DNA from: Pseudeuparius sepicola | Taxonomy: Eukaryota; Arthropoda; Insecta; Coleoptera; Anthribidae | Direction of reading: 5' to 3' | NCBI GenBank assembly: GCA_963920635.1 | Contig: OY987298.1 | Span: forward strand, 125,559,735 to 125,623,734 | Length of the DNA: 64,000 nucleotides | Shown here: one piece after another, positions 1-13,240 of the stretch | Position numbering within the stretch: position 1 is the first letter of the stretch | Layout of the letters: each line of letters begins with the position of its first letter | Notes under the pieces: model-generated | What the model was told of the DNA's origin: nothing | The model's input: only the letters and a program-made list of their open reading frames with translations | Database searches by the model: none | Made by a program: the position numbers and the translations under genes

Positions 1-1084
1 AATGGCATTATTTCTAAAATTTTGGAAAAATGTTGTCAATTTTATAAACTTTACCAGATTTTAGACCTTTAGAAAATACTTTAATTTTTATTTTTTCTAA
101 ATAACAATAATTAATAATTTTAGTAAACCTACCACATAAAATCATTTAACTGTCTACATCCATTTGCATTGTTACCTAAATTTAATTTTAAACCCATTTT
201 TTTTATGTAGTTTCGATAGTTTTCTCGTTTCAATAGTTAAGTAAGAAAACCCAAGACGACATTGATAACAATAGATGGCATAGAAACATCTGCTATTACT
301 TTTATTTTTTTTATCTTCATATTCCAACGCCTGACAGACGCTAGCACAGAGAAACTATAAGGGAAGAGAGCCATCTACAAGTGGATAGTAGGTTTAAAAC
401 GACATTTAATAATAACAATGCATAAATTTAGACAATAAACGTTTTAAAATTGTATGATTTGATGTAGGTTTTCTAAAATTCATTTGAGTGTTTAGAAGAA
501 AAAAAAAACATAATATTTTTTAGGGGACCAAAATCTAGTATTTAGCGGTATAAAAGTGAATGGCGTACACCTTCTCTATGCAACATTTTTTTATTAATTT
601 TGAGCAATAATTACATTTTCAGAAAAATAAAAAACATAACATGTCATAGTTAACAGATAAAGAAAATGGCATGATTGCCCTTGAGCACGTAATTTTTCAT
701 TATTTATTTTTAAGCATAAGCAACTGGCAACGTCAAAATGTATTTAAATCTAATAATAAAAAAATCAAAAATGTAATATACACAATGTGTCCACAGATGG
801 TGTGTCAAACTATAGGTGTAAATGATAAAACAATTAGGAGTTTAAATTTGACAGGCCTGCTTTCTTAGAAGATAATTTGGGTAAAATTTTTATTTTTCAA
901 AAATCGGATAGGCCATGCCTGGAGCCAAAAACTTATTTTATTTAAGTAAAATGCATTTTCGGTAAGAGATATTTGAAAATAATTGACATACTTTGAAATT
1001 TGTGATTTTTCAAGCGTTAGTTCGGGTAAAGTACGGTAAAGTACCTTTTTCGAAAACATATTGTAAATTTTTACCAAACAATTC
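1..1084. other. unassigned A+T-rich DNA
   Basis: No open reading frame with family resemblance, no tRNA and no long inverted repeat seen. The short open frames here are what A+T-rich random DNA gives. The right edge is where similarity to the 58206 end of the second 1.1-kb repeat begins. Confidence 0.5.
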
Positions 1085-2185
1085 AACGCCTGCCTATATG
1101 AACCAATGAAATGGCATAATTTGTGAAATAACCAATCAGGTGATGATTTCAGCGATTATACCTCTAGGTAGGGATAATTTCCTGACAGTACTAAATTTAG
1201 TATAGGACTAGAAGATAAAATTGCAGTTAACGCATTGTTCGTTTAATATTTGTTAACACAAGAAATATATTTAAAACTGAAGGCTCATCCGAAATAACAG
1301 CTGTGAAATATACTTCAACTTTCAAGCATATATAGTAATTAAATTTAATTGCGACTAGTTAAATAAATTTTGTACAGAAGCACAATAGTATAGTGCCATG
1401 ATTCTCACTTTAGGTCAAGAGGTGCCGGGTTTAAATCCCGCGCGGTGGCGGCTACTTTTTTTATTTTTAAATCACATTTTCGAAAAGTCAAAATACTTAT
1501 TTATAATTTTTGTAGTTAATTTATTTAATAAGTTTGCTTGTCAAATTACGTTTAAACGCGGAATAATTAAAATGATTAAAGTTTTTAAATCCTCTTCCTA
1601 AATACACAACTCGCGGTATTTCTTTCGTTAATTTATGAATGCCGCGGTGGCGATGTTCGAATCGTCGCTGAACTATTTGGACTGCATGTTTTTCTGCTTT
1701 CGAGTCTAGGTCGAGGAAGATGCATGCACATGTCTTTATAGAAAAACACAGTTGATGGCTAAGAGCGCTGGACAAATTTGTAAATTCACAATATTGCTCC
1801 TTTATATAGCTTTATTTTAATAATATTAATAGTTCGATTTACTAATTGTTATACGCTCACTGGGATTACTACGGTTTTCCGTAGTAGATACTTGTGCGAA
1901 TGCCATCCTGGTTCTATCGGGAAAAGTCAGCCCTAGCCGCAAATGGCAACGAAGAGAAAATAATAGTAAGTGCCCACGTCCCCCGCACAAGCATTCAGTT
2001 GCTTCTGGGATACTACTATTGTGAGAGTGAGAATTATTATTATCATTATAATCCCAATGCTAAGGAAATACAACTTCCGCTGTGCAGTCGTGGTATTTTC
2101 AGCTTTGGGATTATAATTCGTAAAATAAACGAAAGGTAGATATTATCGATAATAGGCACACCACTTGTATTACCCCTGAGAATGT
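1085..2185 (+). repeat. dispersed 1.1-kb repeat, copy A, with tRNA-Pro-like core
   Basis: This segment matches the reverse complement of 56895-58206 along most of its length. Shared blocks include the start around AACGCCTGCC, the block ACCAATCAGGTGATGATTTC, the tRNA-like core at 1381-1451, and the end block TATCGATAATAGGCACACCA. Compared with copy B it holds about 400 extra bases between roughly 1637 and 2040, probably a later insertion; that insert contains the hairpin at 1865-1888. A conserved imperfect hairpin built on TTATAATCCCAA lies near the 3' end (2040-2120). The tRNA-like part is in the middle rather than at the 5' edge, so this is not a classic short SINE. The class is unknown. Confidence 0.7.
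1381..1451 (+). pseudogene. tRNA-Pro-like sequence inside repeat copy A
   Basis: The stretch ATGATTCTCACTTTAGG followed by GCCGGGTTTAAATCCCG closely resembles the anticodon arm (AGG, proline) and T arm of eukaryotic tRNA-Pro, and a T-rich tract follows. The 5' half and acceptor stem are poorly matched, so it is more likely a tRNA-derived internal pol III promoter of a repeat than a working tRNA gene. The same segment recurs in copy B at 57239-57345. Confidence 0.6.
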
Positions 2186-2546
2186 TGTTCAGGATTGCAT
2201 ATTATTGTCCCTATATCAGATAATTGTATATTCTAGATAACTTTTCGTAATAAAATTTTTCCATATATTTTACAGAAAAAGAAATTTATTTAAACAAAAA
2301 TACGTTTTTGGCTGTTGAATTCTGAAAAATAAAAATGTTAGTCAAATTAATTTCTAACAAAACAGGCCTGAATCCCCGAACGTCAAATATCATCTCTCAA
2401 TTTTTTTATCATTTAAACCTATTGTTAAGTCAATTCCTACAATAAATTCAAAATATTGTCACCATTTTTCAATTGCAGAATAAAATAACTAATGAGCAAA
2501 CCAATATTTTTCCACAATGGCGATCAGCCCTAATAATTCCCTCCTA
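2186..2546. other. unassigned A+T-rich DNA
   Basis: No supportable feature seen. Confidence 0.4.
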
Positions 2547-2924
2547 CAATATGGGGTACCGGGGTATAACGGGGTACGAGTATTTTTACTAGATACAGCC
2601 TAACTGAAGCAGCCAAATTTCAAATCTACATGTCAAGTCAATTCAGTAAGTACATGGCTATTGTTGGGAGTACAACAGCCCCCGTGTTTTAAAACTTGTG
2701 TTTACGTTTTCCCAAGATAAATACAGTTTTTATAAGATTTTCGATGTGACTTTTATTGCTTAATTAAACTTATTATTAAGTATGATTAATCTAAATCATT
2801 TTATCGAAAAATAATTGTCGTTTATATTTATATTTTATTGTAAAACGTGCGTGGGGGCAAAACGGGGCATTAGAGATGGGGCAAAATGGGGTACCCCGGG
2901 TATCCGGGTACCGTACCCGGATGT

Positions 2925-3805
2925 CCTATTGAAATGTCTACAAGGCAATTTAGTTTTATTCTTGGACACTTCAACAGTTGATAGAAAATCATAAAATATT
3001 ACTATTTTGTGAATAACTTTTTATACACAGCCGCCTCGTTTTCGAATTACTTACAGGATGTTTAATTTGTCAAAAAATTTAACGTTTTATTTTTTATTTT
3101 TCCAACGGTTAAAGATGATTAAACGAAATTTTGTACACAACATGCATTGATCCAGTGTCACAAAATACGGTAATACCAAGTTCCCAATGTAGCCAGTGGC
3201 GGAGATATGGGTATACAATACCCTTGAATATTATTAATTTTAAAAAATTTTAAATTAATAATATTCATTATTCTAAGCAAAAACAACTTTTTTGTATCTG
3301 CCGAAGTTCTACGGGAAAATTAATTTATCTTTTATTGTTTTCAAGGAATGCAAAAAATAATTTATTTAATTTGAAAAAAAAAGTCATTTTATATTTCTCT
3401 TTGTCCAGTACTGAACAAAAATGTAAATTTAGGTACCGTGAAACTATGGCAGATACAAAAAATGCCAAGAGACGGTTTTGCTTAGAAGAAAAAAAAGCTC
3501 CACAGGGCCGTGTCAGTATTTTTCTTGATAAAATAAATGTAGTGTATCTCCACCACTGGCTATATTTTGGGAACTTGGTATTATCACATTTTGTGACACT
3601 TGATCAATGCATGTACCAAATTTCGTTTAAATACCTTTAACGGTTGAAAAAATAAAAATAAAATGTTTAAATTTTTGAGAATTCAAACATCCTGTATCTC
3701 AAAAACGAAGCGGCTGTAGATAAAAAGTTGTGCCACAAAATAATAATATTTTTGATTTTACATCACCCCCGTTGAAGTGTCCCAGAATAAAATTGAATCA
3801 AGTTG
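2925..3805. mobile_element. fold-back MITE, family F3, copy 1
   Basis: The left half (from about 2925) and right half (to about 3805) are near reverse complements around a centre near 3376. Paired blocks include CAGCCGCCTCGTTTTCGA with its partner near 3700, AGCCAGTGGCGGAGATA with its partner near 3555, and AAGCAAAAACAACTTTTTTG with its partner near 3465. A second family member lies at 37930-39150. The open frame at 3335-3640 is a by-product of the repeat and is not treated as a gene. Confidence 0.7.
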
Positions 3806-3807
3806 AA

Positions 3808-3850
3808 TATTGTTTAACAGGGACCTTTAAAGGGTCCCTGTTGTTTAATT
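3808..3850. repeat. short perfect hairpin
   Basis: ACAGGGACC and GGTCCCTGT flank a TTTAAAG loop, with TTGTTTAA-type sequence mirrored outside. It directly abuts the F3 palindrome and may be its outer stem or an independent insertion. Confidence 0.5.
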
Positions 3851-4250
3851 TGTTTAGATGGCGAAACGATATAAACGAAAAACTAACATTTTCATGTTTT
3901 TACGTTTTTTTTTAATTTAAAGATTACTCTTTGCTTAATAAAATATTTTAGAGAAACGTCTCTTTAATTCACCAAAAACTCACTATTTTAAAGCATTATT
4001 GTACTACCCCATTTTACCCCTCTTGGTACCCCATTATACCCCGCATACGGGGCAAAACGGGGCAAAGCGCAATTTTAATAAAAGTCCAAAAAAGTTAAAA
4101 CTCAGTTACTGATTCCGTTATACAAAATGTAGCTGTTGCTAAACATATCTAACTACCTGTAAATATAAATATATATTTATTTCATTTATATATCCCAGAA
4201 ATATGGGGCTATGAAATTAAGTACCCCATATTGCCCCGCATTCCCCTGTA

Positions 4251-7200
4251 ATAGATATACTATGCTTTTACATATTCTATAAATATGGCCAGAAATTTTT
4301 TTTTCTAATAATTTCACTAGAAGAAAAAACTAAAATTACATTATTTGTTGTCGTAAACTCAAAATTGTACTTTCATAACGGCGTTTCCTTACCAGAAAGC
4401 ATAGAAAACAGTTACTCCCACTGCTACCACACAACCGCAGTGAGACGACTAAATCATGCTCCACGAATAACAGTCAAAAATCAGTTACTATTTCTGGCCT
4501 TCCGAAATGAAAATAAAAATGCTGGAATTTGCATTACAAATCAGGTAAAATAAAGCGAATAAGTATCTATAATTTGACATGTCATGTTTAAAACTCGCCC
4601 ATATAAAAGCATCGCTTTATTTATCGTTACGAAATGAAAATCATTTTTTACATAAGGCGCAAACCTAATAATAATTTTTGTAAATACATAAAAAAAAACT
4701 TCCAATATTAACTCTATGGCGGTAGCATATATTATTTCAAAGAGAAAAAACATGCGACAGCGCATATTTGATATTGCCACATATTGCTCACATTTTAATG
4801 AGAATTTCATGATGCTAAACTAGTCAAATTGCAATAATTATCCTTTTGAAATGGTATAAAAATGGCATGCATTAGTAGGAATGCGGAATGTATAGAATAT
4901 CATTGATTAAGTCCATCAAACGGACACCTATTCAAATTTTTGTTATCAGATTGAGGATACCCTGTAAAACCATTGAGAAAAGGAATAGGAAATACTGTGA
5001 TAAGTAGGTATAAAGTAGGGATAAAGTTTATCCTTATTTGTTCCGTTTCAGAGAGCTTCCAGATTTTTTATTTCGCGCATATTTGGATTCTACAAAAAAT
5101 ATGCCAATTTGCTTGGGCAATTAAATCTATTAAATGCACACAAGGGCCTCTGATGTTAAAATTCAGGGCGGATTCTATAACAGTTGCTTAGAATGCGCCT
5201 GGTTTACATAAAACTAAATAGTCCTTCCGTTGCAATAAAACACTGATGACAAATTGAGCTAATTTGCAAGCAAGGCGTGTAGAAGGCGGCCAAAGTTTGT
5301 GTTTATACTGGGAGACCCAAAAGGAACTCGTGATAAAATCGCGTGTCTCGCAAGTGTTATCTACAACGACATCTGATCTTAAGGTATGCCTTGTTTTATT
5401 AATATTAATGTCAGATTTTTAATAAAATATCCCTGTTCTGTACATTCACCAAAATAGTAGTGTTTGTGAAGTATCTTCCCTTAGGTCAATATAAAAAATA
5501 ATAATACCCAATTTTACTCTGCTCTTCATATATTTCTAGAGTGTTCACAGGCAAACACGAACACGCTGTATAAGAAAATGTCGTGGAATTCGAACGTTTG
5601 GTTATTTTTTTAAAAAAATATGGCAGTTAAATATTACACATACGTATACATACATATTATATTATTTTCGATAAATTGCATTTAATCCAGCAGTGAAAAA
5701 TTTTAAATTTTCCGCGAATTTAATAAAATTTATAGGTACGATTCCGAACGAGTGAGTTTTGCAGCATCGATTCTAGAACCAATTATTTTACAATTTTATC
5801 ATAGTTCGCGACGTGCCTTCATTCCTCCAATGTGAATGTGAACATTTTTTTTGCAAACACGCAAAAACGCTTTTGAAGCGTCCAACTTATTTTTCCTATA
5901 TTCAAGGACATCGAATGTATTAACGTAGGCATATTTCTACTAGGTATGTCACTAATATAATTACTTCTTATTTTGCTGGTAGATTTGTTTAAATAAAAAG
6001 ACCGCGGTATAAACAGGGTGTCCATCGACGGATGGCTACTTAAATACACATTTCAGCAAACTTTATTAGAAAAGAAAAGTTGCCTTTTTGATGGGCAAGC
6101 TTTATGCAAAACCACATTCCAGATTCATAGCCTACTTTTCGAGATATTCTCGAAAATACCGAAAATTGCGGACACTTCTTCGGCTTGTATCTACCTTTTT
6201 CCTTTCAAGAGTTGACAACAAAGTTTCTTCAGGAAATATGTGGGCAAAAGGGATGGCCCTATAAGCCCGTATACATAAATATGCGAGTTTTTTTCATTAC
6301 TGCATTTTCTGAAAATGTGATTATGTGTTAATATCGGAAATCGGGAAAATCAACTGTTCTTAAAAATAAAATTTCAAAAGTGCGCCTGCTTGTTGTGACA
6401 CCTTGTAGCGGCTGCGAATTCTCGAACAAATAACGAAAGCTCAGTGGGTCACGTCCGTATTTTTGTTGGCCTCGGCGCGCGGCGTGCCGAGTGTGGCCAG
6501 ACCTGGGGCGCATCCCGACCAGCCCCTATTGGGCCATCGAACGTGAGATTATTGGAGATGCCGGCCAATTTGAATAGAAATCGCGCCCTTATATAACATC
6601 CATACATTTTTTTCTACTTAAACTTTAGAGTGGAATATGGTAGAAGTCGGAACTTCCACTTATCTTGATTCTTCTGTGTTTCCCCCAGTATTTTTCTTTG
6701 TTTTATTGCGCCGTTAGCCCAAATAAAACGTCAAGTATAAGGAAATACGTGCTACTTGTTTTTTCGTGCGAGACAAGAAGTTTTATTTTAAATTTCACGG
6801 AAGGCTCCGAACAAAACTAGTAAATTTCACGTTTATTCGTTCGCACACATCGCGAGGCGGATATTTGCGGAATTCTTGGAAGGTCTGGATTCGTTTTATT
6901 CCTTGGGAATGCTACCGAAATGTTGACTTTTTGAACACAGCTGCATTTAGGTAGGTTTTTACTATCAGCAGAATCACTAACACCTTGCAAGTCAGTTCAG
7001 TAGTACTTTCAATATACAAAACAAATCGTATAGTAACATAAGTCTGATCAGCATGGTGTAGCGTTTGAAAAATATCGCGCCTTATTTTTTGATTTGTAGA
7101 TGTGTTAAAGTCACTAAGTTCGACGCTATAGGTTGGGTCGCGTTTATTTGAGAGAAAAGGATTGAGTTTCTCGCAGCCACTTCGCTGTGCATTTCCCATC

Positions 7201-10200
7201 ATATTCAAAAAGGTTAGTAATTGTACTCTGCCGTCTAAAACCGCTTGTTCTGTGGAATAAATTAGGGCAAACTAGATTGGTAAGTCCTTACCTGGTCAAC
7301 GCCGGTTTTTCCGTGGCGAACTTAAGTTTTTGTGGCGCCCGGTGGTACCTACCGTTTTTGTTGGAAAAAAAGGCAGTCTGGGCTGAACCGTTGGCGAAAT
7401 CTTTGGATTATTTCGTCCTCGGAATATTTTTGATATCTTCTGGAGCGCCGTACCTTGCCCTGCCTTACTTTGCCTATCGTTTGCATTCTGGAAAGCCAGT
7501 ATCGCCTGGGGGACTGTTTCTTTTTAAGTGGGTAAGCTCGTTTTTATTATTCTTTTTGAATTCGACATTTTTTTATGATCTTGTAGGCATACTTCCTGCC
7601 CGAGTGATTGGGACTGTTATAACCATATCCAGTTCTTTCATCCCTGTGTCACAGAAAGCCTGCAGCTTTGCCTAGTTATCTAAGAAAACCCACAAGAAAG
7701 TGGTAAGTGTACAAGTTAGGTCATAACTATGAGATAGGTCGAATAGGTGCCTATTTTAGGGTTTTCTATTGGGATGGAGCTTACGACAGTTGCTAGTCTC
7801 TTGCATTAATTGGAATAGATATAGAGAGAGCTATCCCTGGATTCAGTGGCGTCCGAACCTACGCAGGGTGCAGCAAACACGGTTGCAGCGAACTTCTGTC
7901 TACGCCCGACAAGCGGTTCTGCCAGTTTGGTTTTCTCCTCCGGCTCTTCCCGACTCAACGCCAAACCAGATAAGTGGTGAACACGTATTATTCTCCGACG
8001 TTATTATCGAGTTATTTTCTCGCACGCTACAAGCAAACTTAGTATCTACCTACTTACTGTGGCCATAATAAGACCCCCCCCTCATTTTATTTTCAATAGT
8101 GATCAGATTATTACATAATACTTTTGTCATAAAAGTAAAAGTGTAAACTTTAAGAGTTCGAACTTGAAAAGTACTAGTTAGTATAATGAAATTTAATATA
8201 TTTTTGTGCACGTCTCTAATGACATGTCATAAATAAGTTCATATCCATTTGTAGGCGGTTGAGTTCATCCAGATGGATGACTTTTGTTTGTAGGTAGGTC
8301 CTACGCCTATTAAAAATGTGTTTTACATACAAGTTGTGTTTCATTATTCACATCATTGCAAAGTGACACTTGTTTTTTAATCAATGTGGTTTTCCAGTTT
8401 TCCAAAAAAAGCTCGGTGGCGCCCTTTTTCTTTTTTTATGAACATTTGCTTTACGTTAAAATAAATTAAATTGAAAATCTCCTTGCCCACGAACCCTGCT
8501 CTTCACCAACCCCATAGCTGCCGTACGCATTGTGCACTACCCTTAAGGTAGAGTTACAATGGATCAGATAAAATAACTTGGTACATTATGTTCTTCACTC
8601 TTCCGAAGCCGATGGCAGCTACTGCTGTGGGCACCGTTGCCGATTCTCTTTGGTGGAACCGCCCGCCGTCCTTTTTTGCCACTTAACTATTATCGTCTGT
8701 ATTACTAAAATATACACAATTCGGCAACAAGGTACATACCAACATCTGCCCGTCGATGTCTAAACTTGACCTGATTGCCGCACCACCTCTGAGAGAGTAG
8801 CATTCGATGCATTCGAACTTGCACTTGCGCACATGGAAAGAAGCCCGCTTTTCGAAAATGTTAAATACATTGGACCATACTTATGTTGTAGGCACTGTTT
8901 GCCGTACTAGTAGTTACTACTATCGGAAAAATGTAGATTATTTGATTCTCACAATTAAATACGATTTTTAATAAGTTTTTCAAGTAAATTAAAACTCTGG
9001 ACTTTAGTGTAAAACTGTTTTGAATAACTGCAGTTTTTTTTTGGGTTTCAACAATAGAAATCAAAATTTGTGGTAACCTTATGAAAAAATAAACTTACTA
9101 CGTGGGAAACCAGCTCATAAATTATTATCAATATTGATTATCTATATCTCAGAATTTGTAATAATTGATATTTTTGAACGAAACTTGGTAAAAATCCATT
9201 TTAGATAGTCCGGAATCCAATAACGTAATCAGTTTTTAGGTTAAAAAAATCGCTATATATGATTTTGCCATCTTGTTTACTAGAAAAAATTCACGGTAGA
9301 CCTTGAAAGTTGAGACTGAGCCCGAAAATTTTCTAATACAAGGCAATTTTTTATAACCTGTCTTTAGAAAAAACACTGCTAAAATCGGAAGAAAAATTGA
9401 AAATTGTACTGGGGCACATTCATTTCAAAAGTGGGTCACCCAGGCCACCCTGTGTGCTCAATTTTGTCATTTTTCAAAAACTACCCGATCCCCTACCCAC
9501 TCTTATCTACCGCAACGTCCGCAACTATTCTAGAACTGACTAAACAAAAAAAAACTTTGCTTTGCTAAGTTAGATATCCAAAGGATAAATACGTAGGAAA
9601 AATTATTATTTTTAATTATTTTTATACGAATAGACACAAGACATATCAGAAATTCTAATCGCTTGAAGCAAACAACAATTTTATAAGAGAATCCTCGACA
9701 ATATTGATACAGGGCTCCACACATTGGAGAAATATTTGCTTTACCGTTTACCGATGAGGGATGAACTCACAATTTCCTATCATCGAAATGTCAATTGGAA
9801 ATAAAACAAAGTCTGTTTTGAAGTGGGGTTGAGGTTTGTTTACCCCTATATATCCTACATTTTTCAAGTACAGTCAGCCGGAACAAAAACCGCGACGAGT
9901 GTTCTGCGATTGGTACCGGATCTACATATTATATAGATACCTATTGCCTATATCCTTTGTGTGTTCATGTAATCCAGTAATCCAGAACATTTGCAATTGA
10001 CTATACATATATTACGTATTCCTTTTGAGTGGAAAGACATTTTGCCACACAATTTTCCCTCTCAAAGGGGCAAAGGTGGGGAAAAACTAAGAAATAGAAG
10101 TGGCAAACAGTAAAATCCTATCTTGCGGGTGTTAATTGTTTAGTTCCAAAGATATTCAAAAAGGCCAGAAAACTAATAGTCTCAAATTTACCCCGTCTAT

Positions 10201-12430
10201 TTTTGCTCCTTCCGGCTTTCCCAAATCACTCAGTAGAGTGGCGTGGGTCAACTAGACGATATCTCATAAATTAGGTTCGGCGCCACCCGCTTTGCAGTTA
10301 GAGCTGTTTTTGTTATAGAGGGGTTTATAGCTAACAGAAAATTAAAGCGGGAAAGAGATTATGTATGAGCCTCAAAAAAAAAAAAGAATCAATGAAACTA
10401 AGATTCACCGTTCACTACGTTTAATATTGGAAATAAATTAGGTAATCAATAGATAATTTGATATATAGAACACAAATAAGGGGATCACAGCGCGCATACA
10501 TAAAATATAAAATATTACATAAGCAAGTGGACAGGAGTGCGGTCTCCAGATAAATCTTGAATGTTGTTAAACTTGATACTGTTCTACTTACTACTAAATA
10601 CTTTTACCAATAAAAGAAATAAACACATTAAAATATTACCTAATAAAATAATGACTAATACAAAAACAAAGCTAATAAATAGTGCACTCTGTAATAATCA
10701 TGCCTGTGGTGGTTTTTTTAAAGAAAAAGAACCATCGCTAAGGTAATAATCAAATTATTGTATCTGTGACCAATCTAGGCCCTTCTATAACGTTATAGTC
10801 GGTTTACAAAATTTAGACAGGCAGAACTCATTAAACAAAAATCGACGTAAGACTATATATATCTATAGATATATATATATCAGCAGATTAACATGCACTA
10901 ATGATGCAGCTTAGCAGCAATCCAATTAAACTGGGATAAATGAACCATAACCATTATAAAAGTACTAGGTAAAAGCAGTATTTAATATGGAAAGAACTTG
11001 CCAGACTCCTGAGGTGAGAGGTCATGCAGCTTCCATACTTCTGTATTCTGTCCTCTAACTAGGCACCTCTAAGCTCCAATATACAGCATGAAAGCAGAGC
11101 CAGCAAGCAAGCAGGGGTACAGCAAATCAGCACAACATCCAGTTTTACAGCCAAGCAGTAGGGGTTACGTAACAGTTGATAAGCAGCAACAAAAAAACAG
11201 CAAACGGGCAATTGGTGATGTTCGTAATATTATGAAAAGATAAAGGCCTAAAAGGAGATAATTTGTTTACTCTTGTGAATAAGCCAGAAAGGCAGTAAAA
11301 TAAGTTGCAGAAAATGGCGACTTACCACAGTTGACAGGGGGCCTCTGGAAAGTGTAATTAACTCTTGATTTTCTCGGAAAACTCAACAATTCCCTTCTTC
11401 TAAATCAGCCTACGGCTTTACTGAGCCCAATTAACTCGAAATCGGCACTCCAAAAACGGGAATCGGAACAAAATCAATAAAAAATCTGCCACAAGGGCTA
11501 ACTATGCTTTCACGGCAACATCTACAGGAAAAAGAAAATTTCATTGCAAAAAAAACTACTCCTTCTGTTTCTGGCAAGGCAAGGTTGGGTTTAAAATCAT
11601 CATTCTTTTATGTTTTGTGGGAGACAGCGCCAGTGCCCTTGACTGACACAGATTGACATGACAAGTGACATCTATCAAAACAGCCGATTGCAATTGGTAT
11701 AAACAAGAAATTTATTGAAAATCAATAATTATTATAGTTAATCAGACATTGATCATCGGGGTATGCTGTTAGGAAAATTAGACGGAATTTTAAGGTATGT
11801 ATCTCTAGGCTTCTGTAGTACAAGATATTTATTTTTGTTGCTTGACCTATAACCTATGAATGCTATTAATTTTCATTCCAGATTGGTTATCTAAATTCGA
11901 AATACAAAAGAAACATAGTCGAAAGCACCAAAAAGGCTCGATAAAATAACCAATTTAGCGGTGCTAAGTGGAATTATTTTTTTATATCTCTGAATGCGAA
12001 ACAAGGGAACGAACTATTCGAAGATAAGCAAGCCTACACAGTGGACGAAAACAGAAGAGGATATAACTATGAAACAAAATTGAAAACTAGTAAATGACCA
12101 GGAATGCAGTAAGTTTAAGTTAGGAAACTATCTCTAGTTTGTCATTAATCGTCGTTCTTAATTTTAGCTTTACGAAGAAAGAAAAATACCTGGAATCTAG
12201 GCTGCAAATATCTATAAATATACCTATACTTATTTATTGACGTGTTGTAATAATCTGTGAGTGATTTTAAATTAAATAATTGACGTGACAAACAAAAAAA
12301 ACAATTGAGGAAATACGAAATGCTTGAGAAAGAAAAACAATAATTATTTTGAGCATTTTCAAAACGTTACAATTTGTATTTTATTTCTTTGAAAACACCT
12401 AATGTTCATCTGTATTATAGTAATAATGTA
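4251..12430. other. long region without recognisable genes
   Basis: Mostly A+T-rich DNA with no family-level protein match. Points seen: a GC-richer, apparently unique stretch at 6400-6600; an open frame at 7187-7675 followed by good splice-site-like sequences (see findings); an AT microsatellite at 10855-10881; a stretch at 10890-11210 in which AGCAG/CAGCA words recur many times without a fixed period; and possible exon/intron boundaries at 11795-12169. An isolated ACCCTGTGT near 9450 resembles a MITE end but no partner was found. Confidence 0.4.
7187..7675 (+). other. unrecognised open frame with splice-like borders
   Basis: A 162-codon frame, opened by GTG at 7187 with no upstream ATG evidence, in DNA richer in G+C than its surroundings. 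It has no motif I recognise. A good intron signal lies inside it (donor GGGTAAGC near 7530, acceptor CTTGTAGG near 7586); splicing there would end the frame after seven further codons. Another GTAAGT lies at about 7702 with a TTTTAG acceptor near 7769. TGGCGCCC at about 7332 and TGGCGTCCGAAC at about 7848 resemble primer-binding sites of LTR retroelements, so a decayed LTR element leader is possible. I cannot assign a function. Confidence 0.2.
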
Positions 12431-13240
12431 CAGGTTGTGCCATTTTGGGTGTTTTTGGGTGTTTTTCTCAAAAATCTCGGTTATTATTAAAGCTAGAGGG
12501 TTGCGGTTTTCACGTCACTGTACTACTTTTTTGAGAGGAATTTGGTGGACCAATCAGATTTTAGATAAGTTTTATAGTTTCCGCGCATTGGCGCAGGACT
12601 GAAATTTTCGATTTTTTGGAAACCTCTCTCCTGGCTACAACTTATATACAGGGTTAACTATGACTTAGTACAAAAAATTTTACCACGTGCGCAGGATGGC
12701 TTAAGAAAACATAGAAAAATATTTTTAGATTTTTTTTACGATCTTTAAAAAAACGGGTAAAGACCCCTATTTTCCCTGTAAATCCCCGCCTTTAATGACG
12801 TCATCCAATTTGGCTTCTGAAGGTACTGACAGCTGAAGTGATTTTCCGCGGTGTTGCCGTTGATTTAGGAACGGTGAAAATACCTTTTTACTCAAACAAA
12901 TTTAAAAAATACATAAATAACAATCGATTTGAATCTGTACAGATGCAGCGCTATTAGATTCCCCTTACCTTAGCTCGTATCCGGACCGGTTCCTAGTCTC
13001 GCGGAAAGCTCATTACCGCGACACCACAAGCCGTCTCCCTTAATACCCCCGGAGCTCCTCTGATGAATTCTTGTCCACCATCTAACCTCTTCTGAAGCAT
13101 AGATAAAGGATTTATTGTTCTGAAGCCTCGGCGGTATGAATTAAGCGACGTATCGGCCCGGTCGAGTCTATGAAACGTTTTTTCGACTGCTCCGCGTCAT
13201 TTCACAACTTACTAGCTAGGCAACTAACTGTACATACAAG

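Larger units (their letters stand above)
2547..4250. mobile_element. degenerate TA-flanked element with G-rich ends
   Basis: The left edge reads TACAATATGGGGTACC and the right edge, on the other strand, reads TACAGGGGAATGCGGGGCAA and continues TATGGGGTAC. Further copies of GGGGCAAAACGGGG and GGGGTACC occur inside both flanks (2862-2935 and 4007-4075, inverted). G-rich subterminal repeats in inverted orientation are what DNA transposon ends look like; the wording recalls the ends of the pogo element at 58594 but is not the same. There is no coding capacity. A separate palindrome (2925-3805) occupies the middle. Boundaries are approximate. Confidence 0.45.

Noticed and set aside
1381..1451. Functional tRNA-Pro gene
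   Set aside because: T arm and anticodon arm fit but the acceptor and D arms do not pair, and the sequence is part of a dispersed repeat with a second damaged copy.
10890..11210. CAGCA-rich stretch as a microsatellite or coding glutamine tract
   Set aside because: Words recur without a fixed period and no open frame runs through them.
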